Positions 25,831-34,944 of a DNA stretch of 64,000 bases are shown here, in pieces (positions within the stretch are counted from its first letter, which is position 1; the number at the start of each line of letters is the position of its first letter). Position numbers and translations under genes: made by a program. The DNA is taken from contig NZ_QZXA01000003.1 of assembly GCF_003601985.1 (NCBI RefSeq), forward strand, positions 434,001 through 498,000. Direction: 5' to 3'. The notes beneath the pieces were generated by a model. That model saw only the letters and a list, made by a program, of their open reading frames with translations. It did no database searches and was not told where the DNA came from. Origin of the DNA: Mesorhizobium jarvisii. Its GTDB lineage: Bacteria; Pseudomonadota; Alphaproteobacteria; Rhizobiales; Rhizobiaceae.

Positions 25831-25865
25831 TTGCAACTTTAAGGCTATATTGCAGTGCAACTTTG
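25831..25865. promoter_or_regulatory. Repeats upstream of the RND operon, candidate operator
   Basis: GCAACTTT occurs at 25833 and 25858, 25 bases apart, and TTGCAGTGCAA (25850-25860) is a perfect inverted repeat with one central base. The block lies between the cytochrome stop and the adaptor start, in the expected promoter region. I cannot name the binding protein. Confidence 0.4.
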
Positions 25866-25980
25866 ATGTAGAAGCGGCGCTCGCCGATCACGGCAATTTG
25901 AACACGGTCAGGCGCGCACCCATATCGGCGACGCGCCCGCGTCATGAAGGCGCGGTGCTGGCTGAACCCGCAGTGGAAAA

Positions 25981-27162
25981 ATGACGATGCCTAAAATCAG
26001 GTTTCACAAGCTTGCAGCCATTGTTGTGCTCATTGGTTTCGCGGCGTGGATGGCGACAGGCGAATTCTCATCGGTCGGCAGCGTAGCGGCCAACAAGGCC
26101 AAGGCGGCCGAAGTCGAGCAGGGCAAGGCGCAGGACGCGAGCAAGCCAAAGACGGCGGAGGCCGAACCGAAGGCGCCGTTGCGCACCGTTGCCGTGGTGA
26201 CGCCGCCGCGCAAGACCTATGCGCGCGCCATCCGCATTTCCGGCCTAACCGAGGCTGACAAGCGCGCGGTTCTGGCAACCCGCGTCGCCGGCGTCATCGA
26301 CAAGCTGCCGGTCAAGCAAGGCGATCATGTCAAGACCGGCGACCTGGTGCTGATGCTGGCGGCGGAAGAAAAGATCTCGAACGTCGACAACGCCAGGCAG
26401 TTGCTGGTGCAGCGCAAGGCCGAGCTCGATGCCGCCGAGCGGCTCGCCCGGACCGGCAATCTGCCCAAGCTGCAGCTCGACACCGCCCGCTCCAACTTGA
26501 CCCAGGCGCAATCCCTGCTGGATACCGCGCAGGCCGAACTCGACCGCAACGAGGTCAAGGCGCCGTTCGACGGCGTCATCGACCGGGTGCCAGTGGAGCT
26601 TGGCAGTTCGGTCATGCAGGGCGGCGAGGTGGCGACCATCATCAAGCTCGATCCGGTGATCGCCCGCGGCGAGATCAGCGAGCGCGACCTCGGCTATCTC
26701 AAGATCGGCGACAAGGCCGGCGTCCGGCTGGTCAGCGGCCAGACCGTCGAAGGCACCGTGCGCTACATCAGCCGCGATGCGTCGTCGGCGACCCGTACCT
26801 TCCGCGTCGAGGTCGCCATCCCCAATGCCGACGGCTCGGTGCCGGCCGGCATGACGGCGGAAATCCAGCTCAGCGCGCTGCCGACCGACGCGGTCCTGCT
26901 GCCACGCTCGGTGGTGACACTGGGCGACAAGGGCGATCTGGGCATCCGCGCCGTCGGCAAGGACAACAAGGTTGCGTTCTTCCCGATCGACCTGGTCGAC
27001 GACACCCCGACCGGCCTCGTGCTTGGCGGCATCCCGGCCGATGCGCACATCATCGTCGCCGGCCAGGAACTGGTGAAGGAAGGCGATGAGGTAAAGCCGG
27101 TCGAGGCCGACCAGGCGACCATCAACAAGCTGATCGGCGAAGCCACCGCCGGGACGCAGTAG
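25981..27162 (+). CDS. RND efflux periplasmic adaptor subunit
   Basis: Membrane-fusion protein linking the RND pump to the outer membrane. Residues about 8-28 are a signal-anchor helix. Then come a barrel-sandwich/lipoyl half (VIDKLPVKQGDHVKTGDLVLML), a coiled-coil hairpin (NARQLLVQRKAELDAAERLART onward), the second lipoyl half (NEVKAPFDGVIDRVPVELGSSV) and the beta-barrel and proximal domains. Length 393. It lies 76 bases before the pump gene on the same strand. Export substrate unknown. Confidence 0.9.
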   Translation: MTMPKIRFHKLAAIVVLIGFAAWMATGEFSSVGSVAANKAKAAEVEQGKAQDASKPKTAEAEPKAPLRTVAVVTPPRKTYARAIRISGLTEADKRAVLATRVAGVIDKLPVKQGDHVKTGDLVLMLAAEEKISNVDNARQLLVQRKAELDAAERLARTGNLPKLQLDTARSNLTQAQSLLDTAQAELDRNEVKAPFDGVIDRVPVELGSSVMQGGEVATIIKLDPVIARGEISERDLGYLKIGDKAGVRLVSGQTVEGTVRYISRDASSATRTFRVEVAIPNADGSVPAGMTAEIQLSALPTDAVLLPRSVVTLGDKGDLGIRAVGKDNKVAFFPIDLVDDTPTGLVLGGIPADAHIIVAGQELVKEGDEVKPVEADQATINKLIGEATAGTQ

Positions 27163-27238
27163 CGCAGCGACGCCGGCGCCGGGCTCTGCCCGGCGATGTC
27201 AGTCCGTTCGCCACTCCCGAAAGCAACAGGCATAAGTC

Positions 27239-30200
27239 ATGGATATCGTCAGACTCGCAATCAACAATGCCCGGTTGACCATCTCGGTCCTGGTCTTCCT
27301 GCTGATTGCAGGCTGGGTCGCCTATCAGTCGACGCCGAAGGAAGCGGAACCCGACGTTCCGATTCCGATGATGTATGTCAGCCTGATCTATCAAGGCATC
27401 TCGCCGGAGGATTCCGAGCGCCTGCTGCTGCGGCCGATGGAAAGCAAGCTGAAAAGCCTGAAGGGCCTCAAGGAAATGCGCTCGGCCGCCTTCCAGGGCG
27501 GCGGCTATGTGCTGGTCGAGTTCCAGCCGCAGACCAATCTGGCGACGGCACTGCAGGATACACGCTCCAAGGTGCAGGACGGCAAGGCCGATCTGCCGCA
27601 AGCGGCCGAGGAGCCTGTCGTCACCGAGGTCAACATTTCCGAATTCCCGGTGCTTGTCGTCACACTGTCGGGCGAATTGCCCGAACGCGTGCTGGCCGCC
27701 GCGGCGCGCGAACTGCGTGATCGCATCGAGGAGGTGCCCGGCGTTCTCGAAGGCTCGCTGCAGGGCTCGCGCGACGATCTCGTCGAGGTCGTCATCGATC
27801 CGATGAAGCTGTCTTCATACGGGCTGCAACTTGACCAGCTGATCGGCGCCGTCGGCGCCTCCAACAGCCTGGTCGCCGCCGGCAATATCGAGGGCTCGCA
27901 AGGCAAATACGCCGTCAAGGTGCCGTCGCTGATCGAGACGCCGGAGGATGTCGCGGCGCTGCCGGTGGTTGCCGGCCCCAATGCCGTGGTGCAGGCCAAG
28001 GACATCGCGACGATCCGCTCGACCTTCGCCGACGCCACGACGATCACGCGCCTCAACGGCAAGCCGGCCATCGCCATCGAGGTCAAGAAGCGCATCGGCG
28101 CCAATCTGATCGATACGTTGACCAAGGTGAGGGCGGTGTCCGACGCCTTCGTCAAAACCATGCCCGAGGGGATGCACGTCACCTACACGCAGGACAAGTC
28201 GGTCTTCGTCAACCAGCTGCTGGGTGATCTGCAGAACCACGTGATGATCGCCGTCATCCTGGTGTTCATCGTCATCCTCTACGCGCTGTCCGGCCGTGCC
28301 TCGCTGCTCATTGGCCTCGCCATCCCGTCGTCCTTCCTGATCGGCATCCTGCTATTGGCGATGATGGGCTACACGATCAACATGATCGTGCTGTTCAGCC
28401 TTATCCTGGCGGTCGGCATGCTGGTGGACGACGCCATCATCGTCACCGAATTCGCCGAACGGCGGATGAGCGAAGGCATGCCGAAGCAGGAAGCCTTCGC
28501 GCTTGCCGCCAAGCGCATGGCCGGACCGGTCATCGCGGCGACGATGACGCGTATCGCCGCCTTCTCGCCGCTGCTGTTCTGGCCAGGCATCATCGGCGAC
28601 TTCATGAAGTACATGCCGATCACGCTGATCGTCACGCTGTCGGCGTCGATGCTCTATGCGCTGGTCTTCGCGCCGACGCTTGGCGCGATCTTCGCCAAGG
28701 CGCCGGAGCATCACGCCGACGACAATCGCGACGGCTGGTACATGGCGGTCGTCAAGCAGGCGGTGCGCTTCCCCATCACCGTGCTGGTGCTCACCGTCGT
28801 CTTGCTGGCCGGCATCTTCGTTGGCTATTCGAAGTACGGCGCCGGCGTCGAGTTCTTCCCGAGCGTGGAGCCCGACTACGGCCTGCTCTATGTGCATGCC
28901 CGCGGCAACCTTTCGCTGGCCGAAATGGACACGGCGACCAAGATCGCCGAAAACCGGCTGCTCGGCTGGCCGGGCCTCAAGTCGGTCTATACCCGCGTCG
29001 GCAAGTCCGAAGGCGGCGGCCAGGATGTGCCCGAGGATGTCGTCGGCGTCATCCAGTACGAATTCATCGACTGGCGCGAGCGCAAATCGGCGAACCAGAT
29101 CCTGAACGATCTGCGTGGCGTCATGGCCGGCATTCCCGGCGTCGACGTCGAGGTCCGCGTCCCGGAAGCCGGTCCGCCGACCGGCAAGCCGATCCAGATC
29201 AGGCTCTCGGCCATCGACCCAAAGGGATTGGACGAGAAGGCGCGTGCGGTTGCGGCGCGCATCGCCAAGGTTCCCGGCGTCATCGACGTTTCCGACGGCC
29301 TGCCGCCGCCCGGCGTCGACTGGGCACTCGAGGTCGACCGCGCCAAGGCTGCGCAGTACGGCATCAGCCCGACCTCGGTCGGGACGGTGGTGCAGCTCGT
29401 CACCAACGGCCTGAAGCTGTCGGAATACCGGCCTGCCGGCGCCGACAAGGCGGTCGACATCCGGCTGCGCTTGCCGGAGGACCGGCGCACGCTGTCGACG
29501 CTCGACGAGCTCAGGGTGCAGACCTCGCAAGGGTCGGTGCCGATTTCGAACTTTGTCGTCCGCAAGGCCAAGCCAAGCGTCGGCATCCTCAACCGCATCG
29601 ACGGCGCCCGCACCGTTGTGGTGCAGGCCAACGTCGCCGCCGGCAAGCAGGTCGCCGCCGTGCAGCAGGAGGTCACCCAGGCCGTCACCGACATGAATCT
29701 CGGCAGCGGCATCCGCTGGAAACTGGCCGGCTCGAACGAGGACAGCGCCGAAGCCAGCGCCTTCCTCAGCAAGGCCTTCGGTGCGGCGATCTTCCTGATC
29801 TTCCTGGTGCTTTTGGCGCAGTTCAACAAGTTCACCAGCGTCTGGCTGGTGCTGTCCTGCGTGGTCATGGCGACGATCGGCGTTTTCCTGGGACTGCTGA
29901 TAACAGGCGAGACGTTCGGCATCGTCATGTCGGGCATCGGCGTCATCGCGCTGGCCGGCGTGGTGGTGAACAACAACATCGTGCTGATCGACACCTATGA
30001 CCGGCTGCGCGAAGAGGGCTGGGACAAGATGGATGCCGTGCTGCAGACCTGCCGCGAGCGTGCGCGACCGGTGGTGCTGACGGCGGTGTCGGCCATCCTC
30101 GGCGTGCTGCCGATCGCCTTCGGCCTCGGGCTGGAGATCTTCCATCACGAGACGACGATCAACGCGCCGTCGACGCAATGGTGGATTTCGCTGTCCTCGG

Positions 30201-30415
30201 CGATCGTCTTCGGCCTCTCCTTCGCCACGGTGCTGACGCTGGTGGTGACGCCGTCGATGCTGATGGTGTTCACCCGCGCCAAGGTCAAGCCAGGCGCACG
30301 GCGCGGCCTGATCAGCCGGCTGTTCCGGCGCGGCAAGGGCGAAATCTCGTCGGAGACGCCGACGGCGGACGCCGGCGCGGAACCCGCGATCGCCTTTCCA
30401 AAAGCCGCCGAGTAG
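27239..30415 (+). CDS. RND efflux transporter permease subunit
   Basis: Proton-driven inner-membrane pump of the hydrophobe/amphiphile-efflux type. The 1058 residues form the usual two repeats with a first helix near 10-30, large periplasmic loops and two six-helix bundles. VGMLVDDAIIVTEFAERRM in helix 4 carries the proton-relay aspartates. The second half has SGIGVIALAGVVVNNNIVLID. No outer-membrane TolC partner gene is beside it, so a shared one is likely used. A perfect terminator follows. Confidence 0.93.
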   Translation: MDIVRLAINNARLTISVLVFLLIAGWVAYQSTPKEAEPDVPIPMMYVSLIYQGISPEDSERLLLRPMESKLKSLKGLKEMRSAAFQGGGYVLVEFQPQTNLATALQDTRSKVQDGKADLPQAAEEPVVTEVNISEFPVLVVTLSGELPERVLAAAARELRDRIEEVPGVLEGSLQGSRDDLVEVVIDPMKLSSYGLQLDQLIGAVGASNSLVAAGNIEGSQGKYAVKVPSLIETPEDVAALPVVAGPNAVVQAKDIATIRSTFADATTITRLNGKPAIAIEVKKRIGANLIDTLTKVRAVSDAFVKTMPEGMHVTYTQDKSVFVNQLLGDLQNHVMIAVILVFIVILYALSGRASLLIGLAIPSSFLIGILLLAMMGYTINMIVLFSLILAVGMLVDDAIIVTEFAERRMSEGMPKQEAFALAAKRMAGPVIAATMTRIAAFSPLLFWPGIIGDFMKYMPITLIVTLSASMLYALVFAPTLGAIFAKAPEHHADDNRDGWYMAVVKQAVRFPITVLVLTVVLLAGIFVGYSKYGAGVEFFPSVEPDYGLLYVHARGNLSLAEMDTATKIAENRLLGWPGLKSVYTRVGKSEGGGQDVPEDVVGVIQYEFIDWRERKSANQILNDLRGVMAGIPGVDVEVRVPEAGPPTGKPIQIRLSAIDPKGLDEKARAVAARIAKVPGVIDVSDGLPPPGVDWALEVDRAKAAQYGISPTSVGTVVQLVTNGLKLSEYRPAGADKAVDIRLRLPEDRRTLSTLDELRVQTSQGSVPISNFVVRKAKPSVGILNRIDGARTVVVQANVAAGKQVAAVQQEVTQAVTDMNLGSGIRWKLAGSNEDSAEASAFLSKAFGAAIFLIFLVLLAQFNKFTSVWLVLSCVVMATIGVFLGLLITGETFGIVMSGIGVIALAGVVVNNNIVLIDTYDRLREEGWDKMDAVLQTCRERARPVVLTAVSAILGVLPIAFGLGLEIFHHETTINAPSTQWWISLSSAIVFGLSFATVLTLVVTPSMLMVFTRAKVKPGARRGLISRLFRRGKGEISSETPTADAGAEPAIAFPKAAE

Positions 30416-30438
30416 GCAGGCTTGCCAATCTGAAAGGC

Positions 30439-30470
30439 AAAGGCCGCCCGGAACAACCGGGCGGCCTTTT
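30439..30470 (+). terminator. Intrinsic terminator of the RND operon
   Basis: AAAGGCCGCCCGG (30439-30451) pairs perfectly with CCGGGCGGCCTTT (30457-30469) across AACAA and ends in TTTT. It lies 24 bases after the pump stop; the A/T ends make it partly bidirectional. Confidence 0.9.
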
Positions 30471-30536
30471 GCATTGTTCCCCCCGGCGTCATGCGAAAGC
30501 ATCGTCCTTGGGCAAACTCAATGCAGGGAATTTCTC

Positions 30537-30695
30537 ATGCCGATCAGCACCCTTGTCATCATAGTCCTGATCCTTGTCCTGATCGGCGCGGTGCCAGCCT
30601 GGCCGCATTCGCGCTCCTGGGGTTATGGACCCTCTGGCATCGTCGGTGTGGTGCTGGTGGTGATCCTGGTGTTGCTGCTGATGGGGCGGCTCTGA
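30537..30695 (+). CDS. Small hydrophobic DUF3309-type membrane protein
   Basis: A 52-residue protein of almost only hydrophobic residues: ISTLVIIVLILVLIGAVPAWPHSRSWGYGPSG followed by a second hydrophobic run ending LLMGRL. This is the DUF3309 pattern of two membrane helices joined by a short WGYGPSG loop, found widely in alphaproteobacteria; function unknown. AGGGAA precedes the ATG. It is independent of the RND operon because a terminator lies between. Confidence 0.8.
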   Translation: MPISTLVIIVLILVLIGAVPAWPHSRSWGYGPSGIVGVVLVVILVLLLMGRL

Positions 30696-30738
30696 GCCGC
30701 CTTTTCGGTTCGTGACGGACATGGCCCGACGGCTTAAC

Positions 30739-31695
30739 TCAGGCAGCCTTCATGCTCTTCACAGTGGCGATGCCGATGTCCTCGAGGGCTTGGGCGACCG
30801 CCTGATCGAGCGGCGTGTGCGGGACTTCGCCGATGATGCCTTCCAGCCGCGTCGAGGCCAACCGATGCGGCTCGAAGCGCAGGTAGGACATCGAGACGAT
30901 CTCGCGCCACATCGCCACGAACGGGCTGCCGGCGCGCAGCACCCACCAGGGCATCGAGGTCATCTTGAGCGGCCGGTCAAGCGCCTTTTCTGCAGCGGCC
31001 TTGATCTCAACATCGGTGACGGCATGGCCTGGAAAGTTCAGCGCCTCATAGGAGCCGAGCTTGTCGAGATTCTTGGCCAGTGCGACGAAGCCCACGGCGA
31101 AGTCCGGCAGATAAGCCCATTCATGCACGAGGTCGGCGGGACCGGGCGCGGTGTAGACGCCCTTGCTGATCTTGGCGGCGACGACCAGGTCGAACCAGGA
31201 GCCGCTGCCGGTGCCGCCGAAGAAGTCGCCGGCGCGCAGCAGAATGGTGCGCACCCGGCTGGCCTCTGCCTCGTGGCGGAACAGATCCTCCATGGCGCAG
31301 CGGATACGGCCCTTATCGGTGGTCGGATGGAACGGCGTGTCTTCCGTGATCACCGCCGGCATAGGCGAGCCGTAATTGTAGACGGTGCCGGGGAACAGAT
31401 GCAGCGCGTTGTTGGCATGGCAGGCGGCCATGACGTTCTCGGCCATCGGCAAGCATTTGCCCCAGTCGGTGTAGATCGGGTTGAGGCCGTTGAAGATGAT
31501 ATCGACGCCCTCGGTGGCACGGATCAGCGATTGACGGTCCAGCGCATCGCCGGCAACCGCCGTGGCGCCTTCGAGCTCGGCCGGCACATTGCCGGTGCGG
31601 GTGACGGTGCGGACGTCGAAGCCGGCGTCGATGAAGGCCTTGGCAACCACGCGGCCGAGCCGGCCATTGGCGCCGAGAATTGCGATCTTGGTCAT
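30739..31695 (-). CDS. NAD(P)-binding NmrA/epimerase-like protein
   Basis: Atypical short-chain dehydrogenase of 318 residues with the Rossmann motif ILGANGRLGRVVAKAF at its N-terminus and a sequence LFPGTVYNYGSPM in the place of the usual catalytic Tyr-x-x-x-Lys region. It resembles sugar-epimerase or NmrA-like proteins; no substrate can be assigned. The LysR gene at 32103 faces away from it and from the small DUF680 gene between, so these could form a regulated group. Confidence 0.75.
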   Translation of the reverse strand: MTKIAILGANGRLGRVVAKAFIDAGFDVRTVTRTGNVPAELEGATAVAGDALDRQSLIRATEGVDIIFNGLNPIYTDWGKCLPMAENVMAACHANNALHLFPGTVYNYGSPMPAVITEDTPFHPTTDKGRIRCAMEDLFRHEAEASRVRTILLRAGDFFGGTGSGSWFDLVVAAKISKGVYTAPGPADLVHEWAYLPDFAVGFVALAKNLDKLGSYEALNFPGHAVTDVEIKAAAEKALDRPLKMTSMPWWVLRAGSPFVAMWREIVSMSYLRFEPHRLASTRLEGIIGEVPHTPLDQAVAQALEDIGIATVKSMKAA

Positions 31696-31783
31696 TGTTC
31701 GTCTCCTTGTTTAATTTGAAGCAACGGGGGTTTGAGGCGGCGGGACGCGCCCGCCGCTTTCTGGATCTTCCGCGGACCGCCGT

Positions 31784-31987
31784 TCAGCGGCTGCCGAAGA
31801 GGTCGCGGTTGCTGCCCTGGGGCTTCTGATCGGTGATCTCGGATTTCTCGATCGAGGTGGTGGTCGTGGCGTCGGTGCTGGCGACGACAGGCTGGCTGGC
31901 GTCGTTCGAGCCGAACTTGTCGCTGCCGGCAAAAGCCGTGCTGGCGGCGATGAGGAGGGCGGCGGCGGTGAGAGCGATCTTGGTCAT
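31784..31987 (-). CDS. Small secreted DUF680-like protein
   Basis: A 67-residue protein with a clear Sec signal (MTKIALTAAALLIAASTAFA) and a short polar mature part beginning GSDKFGSND and rich in Thr, Ser and Asp. This matches the DUF680 family, known mainly from Mesorhizobium, and supports the taxonomic guess. AGGAG precedes the ATG. It is divergent from the LysR gene. Function unknown. Confidence 0.8.
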   Translation of the reverse strand: MTKIALTAAALLIAASTAFAGSDKFGSNDASQPVVASTDATTTTSIEKSEITDQKPQGSNRDLFGSR

Positions 31988-32102
31988 TTTGAATTCTCCT
32001 GGTTGGTGGTTGCAGTCCGTATCGGTGTTTGCAGGGCGAATATGATTGCCTCACTGATGAATTGAAATTGACCATGGATGCAGTTCTGATATTCATTATT
32101 GA

Positions 32103-33011
32103 ATGGCTGATATCGACTGGAACTTGATCAAGAGCTTCGTCACGGTCGCGGAAACCGGCAGCTTGTCGGCTGCCGCGCGCAAGCTGTCGGCCAGCCAGCC
32201 GACGCTTGGCCGTCACATCGGCGAATTGGAGCAGGCGCTCGGTGTCACGCTGTTCAGGCGCGGGCGTAGCGGCTATGCGCTGACGGAAGCCGGCGCCACG
32301 CTGTTCGAACGCGGCAAGACGGTCAGCGAGCAGGCGAGCGCGTTTTCACGCCTGGCGCTGGGTTCGGTCGAGGCAATCGAAGGCACGGTGCGCATCGCCG
32401 CCAGCGAAGTGGTGGCGGCCTATGTGCTGCCCGACATGACCGCACGGCTCGGCATCGAGGAACCCGGCATCGAGGTCGAGATCGTTGCCTCGAACCAGGT
32501 CGAGAACCTGCTGCGCCGGGACGCCGACATCGCCATCCGCATGGTCAAGCCGGCGCAGAACGAACTGGTGGCACGCAAGGTCTGCGACATCCCGCTCTGC
32601 GCCTGCGCGGCCATTTCCTATCTCGACCGGCGCGGCCGCCCGCTTGGGCCGGCCGACCTTACCGATCACCCCTTGATCGGCTTCGACCGCAGCGACGAGA
32701 TGATCCGGGGCTTTACGCAATTCGGCCTCCCGGTCACCCGGAGCAGTTTCCGTTTCAGGGCGGACAACCAGGTCGTCCTGTGGGAGGCGGTGCGGGCGGG
32801 AAACGGCATTGGCCTCGGTCAGGAGCCGCTGGCCGATCGCGACCCGCTGGTGGAGAAGGTGCTGCCCGGCCTGCCGCTGCCAAGCCTGCCGGTATGGCTG
32901 GCGATGCATCGCGATGTGCGCAGCAGCGTGCGCATCCGCCGCGTGGCGGATTTTCTCCACGAGGAGTTGAAGCGCTATTCGGCGGGCACGGCGGCGAATT
33001 CGGCGCGGTGA
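32103..33011 (+). CDS. LysR-family transcriptional regulator
   Basis: DNA-binding regulator of 302 residues: winged helix-turn-helix at about 5-64 (LIKSFVTVAETGSLSAAARKLSASQPTLGRHI) and a substrate-binding-type effector domain from about 90. There is no clear Shine-Dalgarno before the ATG, and an inverted repeat ATTCA-N4-TGAAT (32091-32104) overlaps the start codon, which could allow autoregulation. Targets may be the divergent DUF680/oxidoreductase genes. Its last 37 bases overlap the end of the MFS gene on the other strand. Confidence 0.9.
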   Translation: MADIDWNLIKSFVTVAETGSLSAAARKLSASQPTLGRHIGELEQALGVTLFRRGRSGYALTEAGATLFERGKTVSEQASAFSRLALGSVEAIEGTVRIAASEVVAAYVLPDMTARLGIEEPGIEVEIVASNQVENLLRRDADIAIRMVKPAQNELVARKVCDIPLCACAAISYLDRRGRPLGPADLTDHPLIGFDRSDEMIRGFTQFGLPVTRSSFRFRADNQVVLWEAVRAGNGIGLGQEPLADRDPLVEKVLPGLPLPSLPVWLAMHRDVRSSVRIRRVADFLHEELKRYSAGTAANSAR

Positions 33012-34150
33012 GCGAGGCCCGCCATCAGCAAGACGACGATCAGCAGCACCGACATGGCGATGAAGATCGGTCCGAAGTTGGAATGCTCGGCGACGAAGCC
33101 GATCGCCGACGGCGCCACCAAGATGCCGGAATAGCCCATGGTGGTGACAACGCTCATGCCGGTGCCCGACGACATGCCTTCCTGGTTGCCGCCCGCCGAA
33201 AAGATGATCGGCACCATATTGGCGATGCCTGAGCCGCAAAGGGCAAAGGCGGCGATGGCGAGCCAGGGCGAGGGCGACAGGCCGGCGATCAGCATGCCGG
33301 TGGCGGCGACGACAGCCGAGCCGCGCAGCGTCGTCACCGCGCCGAAGCGGTTGCGCACGCCATCGCCGAAGAAGCGCATGATCGCCATGACGCCGGAAAA
33401 GGCGGCATAGGCAAGGCCGGCGACGGCAAGGTCGGCGCCGAGTTCTTGTCGCAGATACAGCGCCGCCCAATCGAGCACCGCGCCCTCGGAGATCATCGTC
33501 AGCAGAGCCATCAGGCCGATCAGGTAGACCAGCGGGTTTGCCGGCAGCGTGAATCTGTGATGCTCGGCCGCCTGTGGCCTGTCCTCGGCGACGAGATAGC
33601 CGACCGCCATCGCGATCGCCGCGAAGGCAAGCACGGTCACGACCGCGGCATGGGCGAGGTGGCCATAGTGCTGGATGGCAAAGCCGCCGAGGCCGCCGCC
33701 GGCGAAACCGCCGAGGCTCCAGAAGCCGTGCGAGGAGGACATGATGGCGCGCGACATCTTTCGCTCCACCACCACCGCATTGGCGTTCATGGCGACATCC
33801 ATGCCGCCGATCGAGCCGCCGAAAATGAACATGGCGATGGCCGCCAGCGGCACGTTGGGCGCCAGCGCCACGACCAGCAGGCCGAGGCTGCCGCACAGGC
33901 CGAACCAGCGCAGCACGGTGCGCGAGCCATGTTTCGAGATCAGGTGGCCGCACCAGGTCATGGCGGTGACTGCACCGGCGCCGAACAAAAGGATCAGCAG
34001 GCCAAGCGTGAATTTCGAAATGTCGAGCCGGGTCAGGAACACAGGGATCTGCGGCGCCCAGCTACCGGTCAGGAAGCCATTGGCGAGGAAAATGGCCGCC
34101 ACGGCCCATCGCCCGCGAATGGCAGTCTGCATGGCGTTTTGCGCATACAT
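32975..34150 (-). CDS. MFS transporter
   Basis: Twelve-helix major facilitator of 391 residues. It shows the N-domain pattern ANGFLTGSWAPQIPVFLTRLD, a GHLISKHGSRTVLRWF loop between helices 2 and 3 and several glycine-rich helices. The family resembles small-molecule or sugar exporters (YbjJ-like), but the substrate cannot be told. The first ATG (34150) or a second at 34132 may be used. The 3' end overlaps the LysR gene tail to tail. Confidence 0.87.
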   Translation of the reverse strand: MYAQNAMQTAIRGRWAVAAIFLANGFLTGSWAPQIPVFLTRLDISKFTLGLLILLFGAGAVTAMTWCGHLISKHGSRTVLRWFGLCGSLGLLVVALAPNVPLAAIAMFIFGGSIGGMDVAMNANAVVVERKMSRAIMSSSHGFWSLGGFAGGGLGGFAIQHYGHLAHAAVVTVLAFAAIAMAVGYLVAEDRPQAAEHHRFTLPANPLVYLIGLMALLTMISEGAVLDWAALYLRQELGADLAVAGLAYAAFSGVMAIMRFFGDGVRNRFGAVTTLRGSAVVAATGMLIAGLSPSPWLAIAAFALCGSGIANMVPIIFSAGGNQEGMSSGTGMSVVTTMGYSGILVAPSAIGFVAEHSNFGPIFIAMSVLLIVVLLMAGLAHRAEFAAVPAE

Positions 34151-34450
34151 GGCTCGAATCCGGTCAAGAAATGGCTTTGCGCGGCAAATTAGATCGATTC
34201 AATTTTCAGTCAAGCACTCATTGCTCAAAGTTCTGGGCCAAGCGGAGGGCCAACTGGCCACGTCTTCGTGCGGTGCCGCTGCGCATGTCCTGCCATCAAG
34301 GAAGGCCGGCATCCATGCTTTCTTGAGACCAGCGGCCAGATGAGAGATGATCCGTTCTGCGCCGCCGCCGGTGGCACGCTGCCCGGCCATGCCGAAGCAC
34401 GGCGATCAAGCGTGGTTGCACCACCATTTGAAGACTTAAAGGAGTATCGA
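34151..34450. other. Gap between MFS and SnoaL-like genes
   Basis: Exactly 300 bases, including the MFS promoter and the upstream part of the SnoaL-like gene. An open frame runs through from 34268 but has no coding character or ribosome site before 34438. No repeats or RNA structures were recognised. Confidence 0.4.
34438..34444 (+). promoter_or_regulatory. Shine-Dalgarno that decides a TTG start
   Basis: AAAGGAG is six bases before TTG at 34451. It is the only strong ribosome site in the frame and fixes the start of the next gene. Confidence 0.7.
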
Positions 34451-34915
34451 TTGCCGTCAACACGGACACCAAAAGACACATTCCTCGCATTGGTGCGCGG
34501 GATTTGCGAAGCAAGCCCAGATCTGCCGGAATTGTATGCGGAGAACACGTCGGTCGTGCACCCATTCGACCCATTGAAACGACCTGAGCTTGTCGGCCGC
34601 GAAGCACTTCGGCGACATTTTGGGGCAATGAAGGGCACCCCGACGATTAGATTGGAGCCGACGAATATTCATGTCCATGAGACTGCCGATCCGGAGGTCA
34701 TCGTGGCTGAATTCAGCTATGCGGGGCACGTGATCGAAAGCGGCCAGGCTGTTTCCTATCCCTGTATCTTCGTCATGCGCGTGCGAAATGGGGAGATTGT
34801 AGAATCGCGAGACTACGTTGATCACGTTGGATCGGCCGAAGCCCGTGGCATCCTAAGCGATCTTATGGAGAAGATCAGGCAAACACGCCTGACCAGTTCT
34901 GCCGAGGCCGGCTAG
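34451..34915 (+). CDS. SnoaL/NTF2-like protein with TTG start
   Basis: A 154-residue protein of the nuclear-transport-factor-2 fold: N-terminal helices (DTFLALVRGICEASPDLPEL), the pocket-forming LVGREALRRHF, and the final sheet VSYPCIFVMRVRNGEIVESRDYVDH. Such proteins act as cyclases, isomerases or ligand binders; which one here is unknown. TTG is proposed as start because AAAGGAG precedes it; an ATG 61 codons earlier gives an unlike N-terminus. Codon use looks less biased than in neighbours, perhaps from transfer. Confidence 0.72.
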   Translation: MPSTRTPKDTFLALVRGICEASPDLPELYAENTSVVHPFDPLKRPELVGREALRRHFGAMKGTPTIRLEPTNIHVHETADPEVIVAEFSYAGHVIESGQAVSYPCIFVMRVRNGEIVESRDYVDHVGSAEARGILSDLMEKIRQTRLTSSAEAG

Positions 34916-34944
34916 ACCAGCCAGTTCTTGACGCCAGCCGTGTC

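Noticed and set aside
28352-30502. 716-codon minus-strand frame under the RND pump
   Set aside because: High-GC shadow; composition is Arg, His and Asp-rich as expected for antisense frames.
32103-33011. LysR gene as a pseudogene because of the overlap with MFS
   Set aside because: Both frames are full length and end normally.
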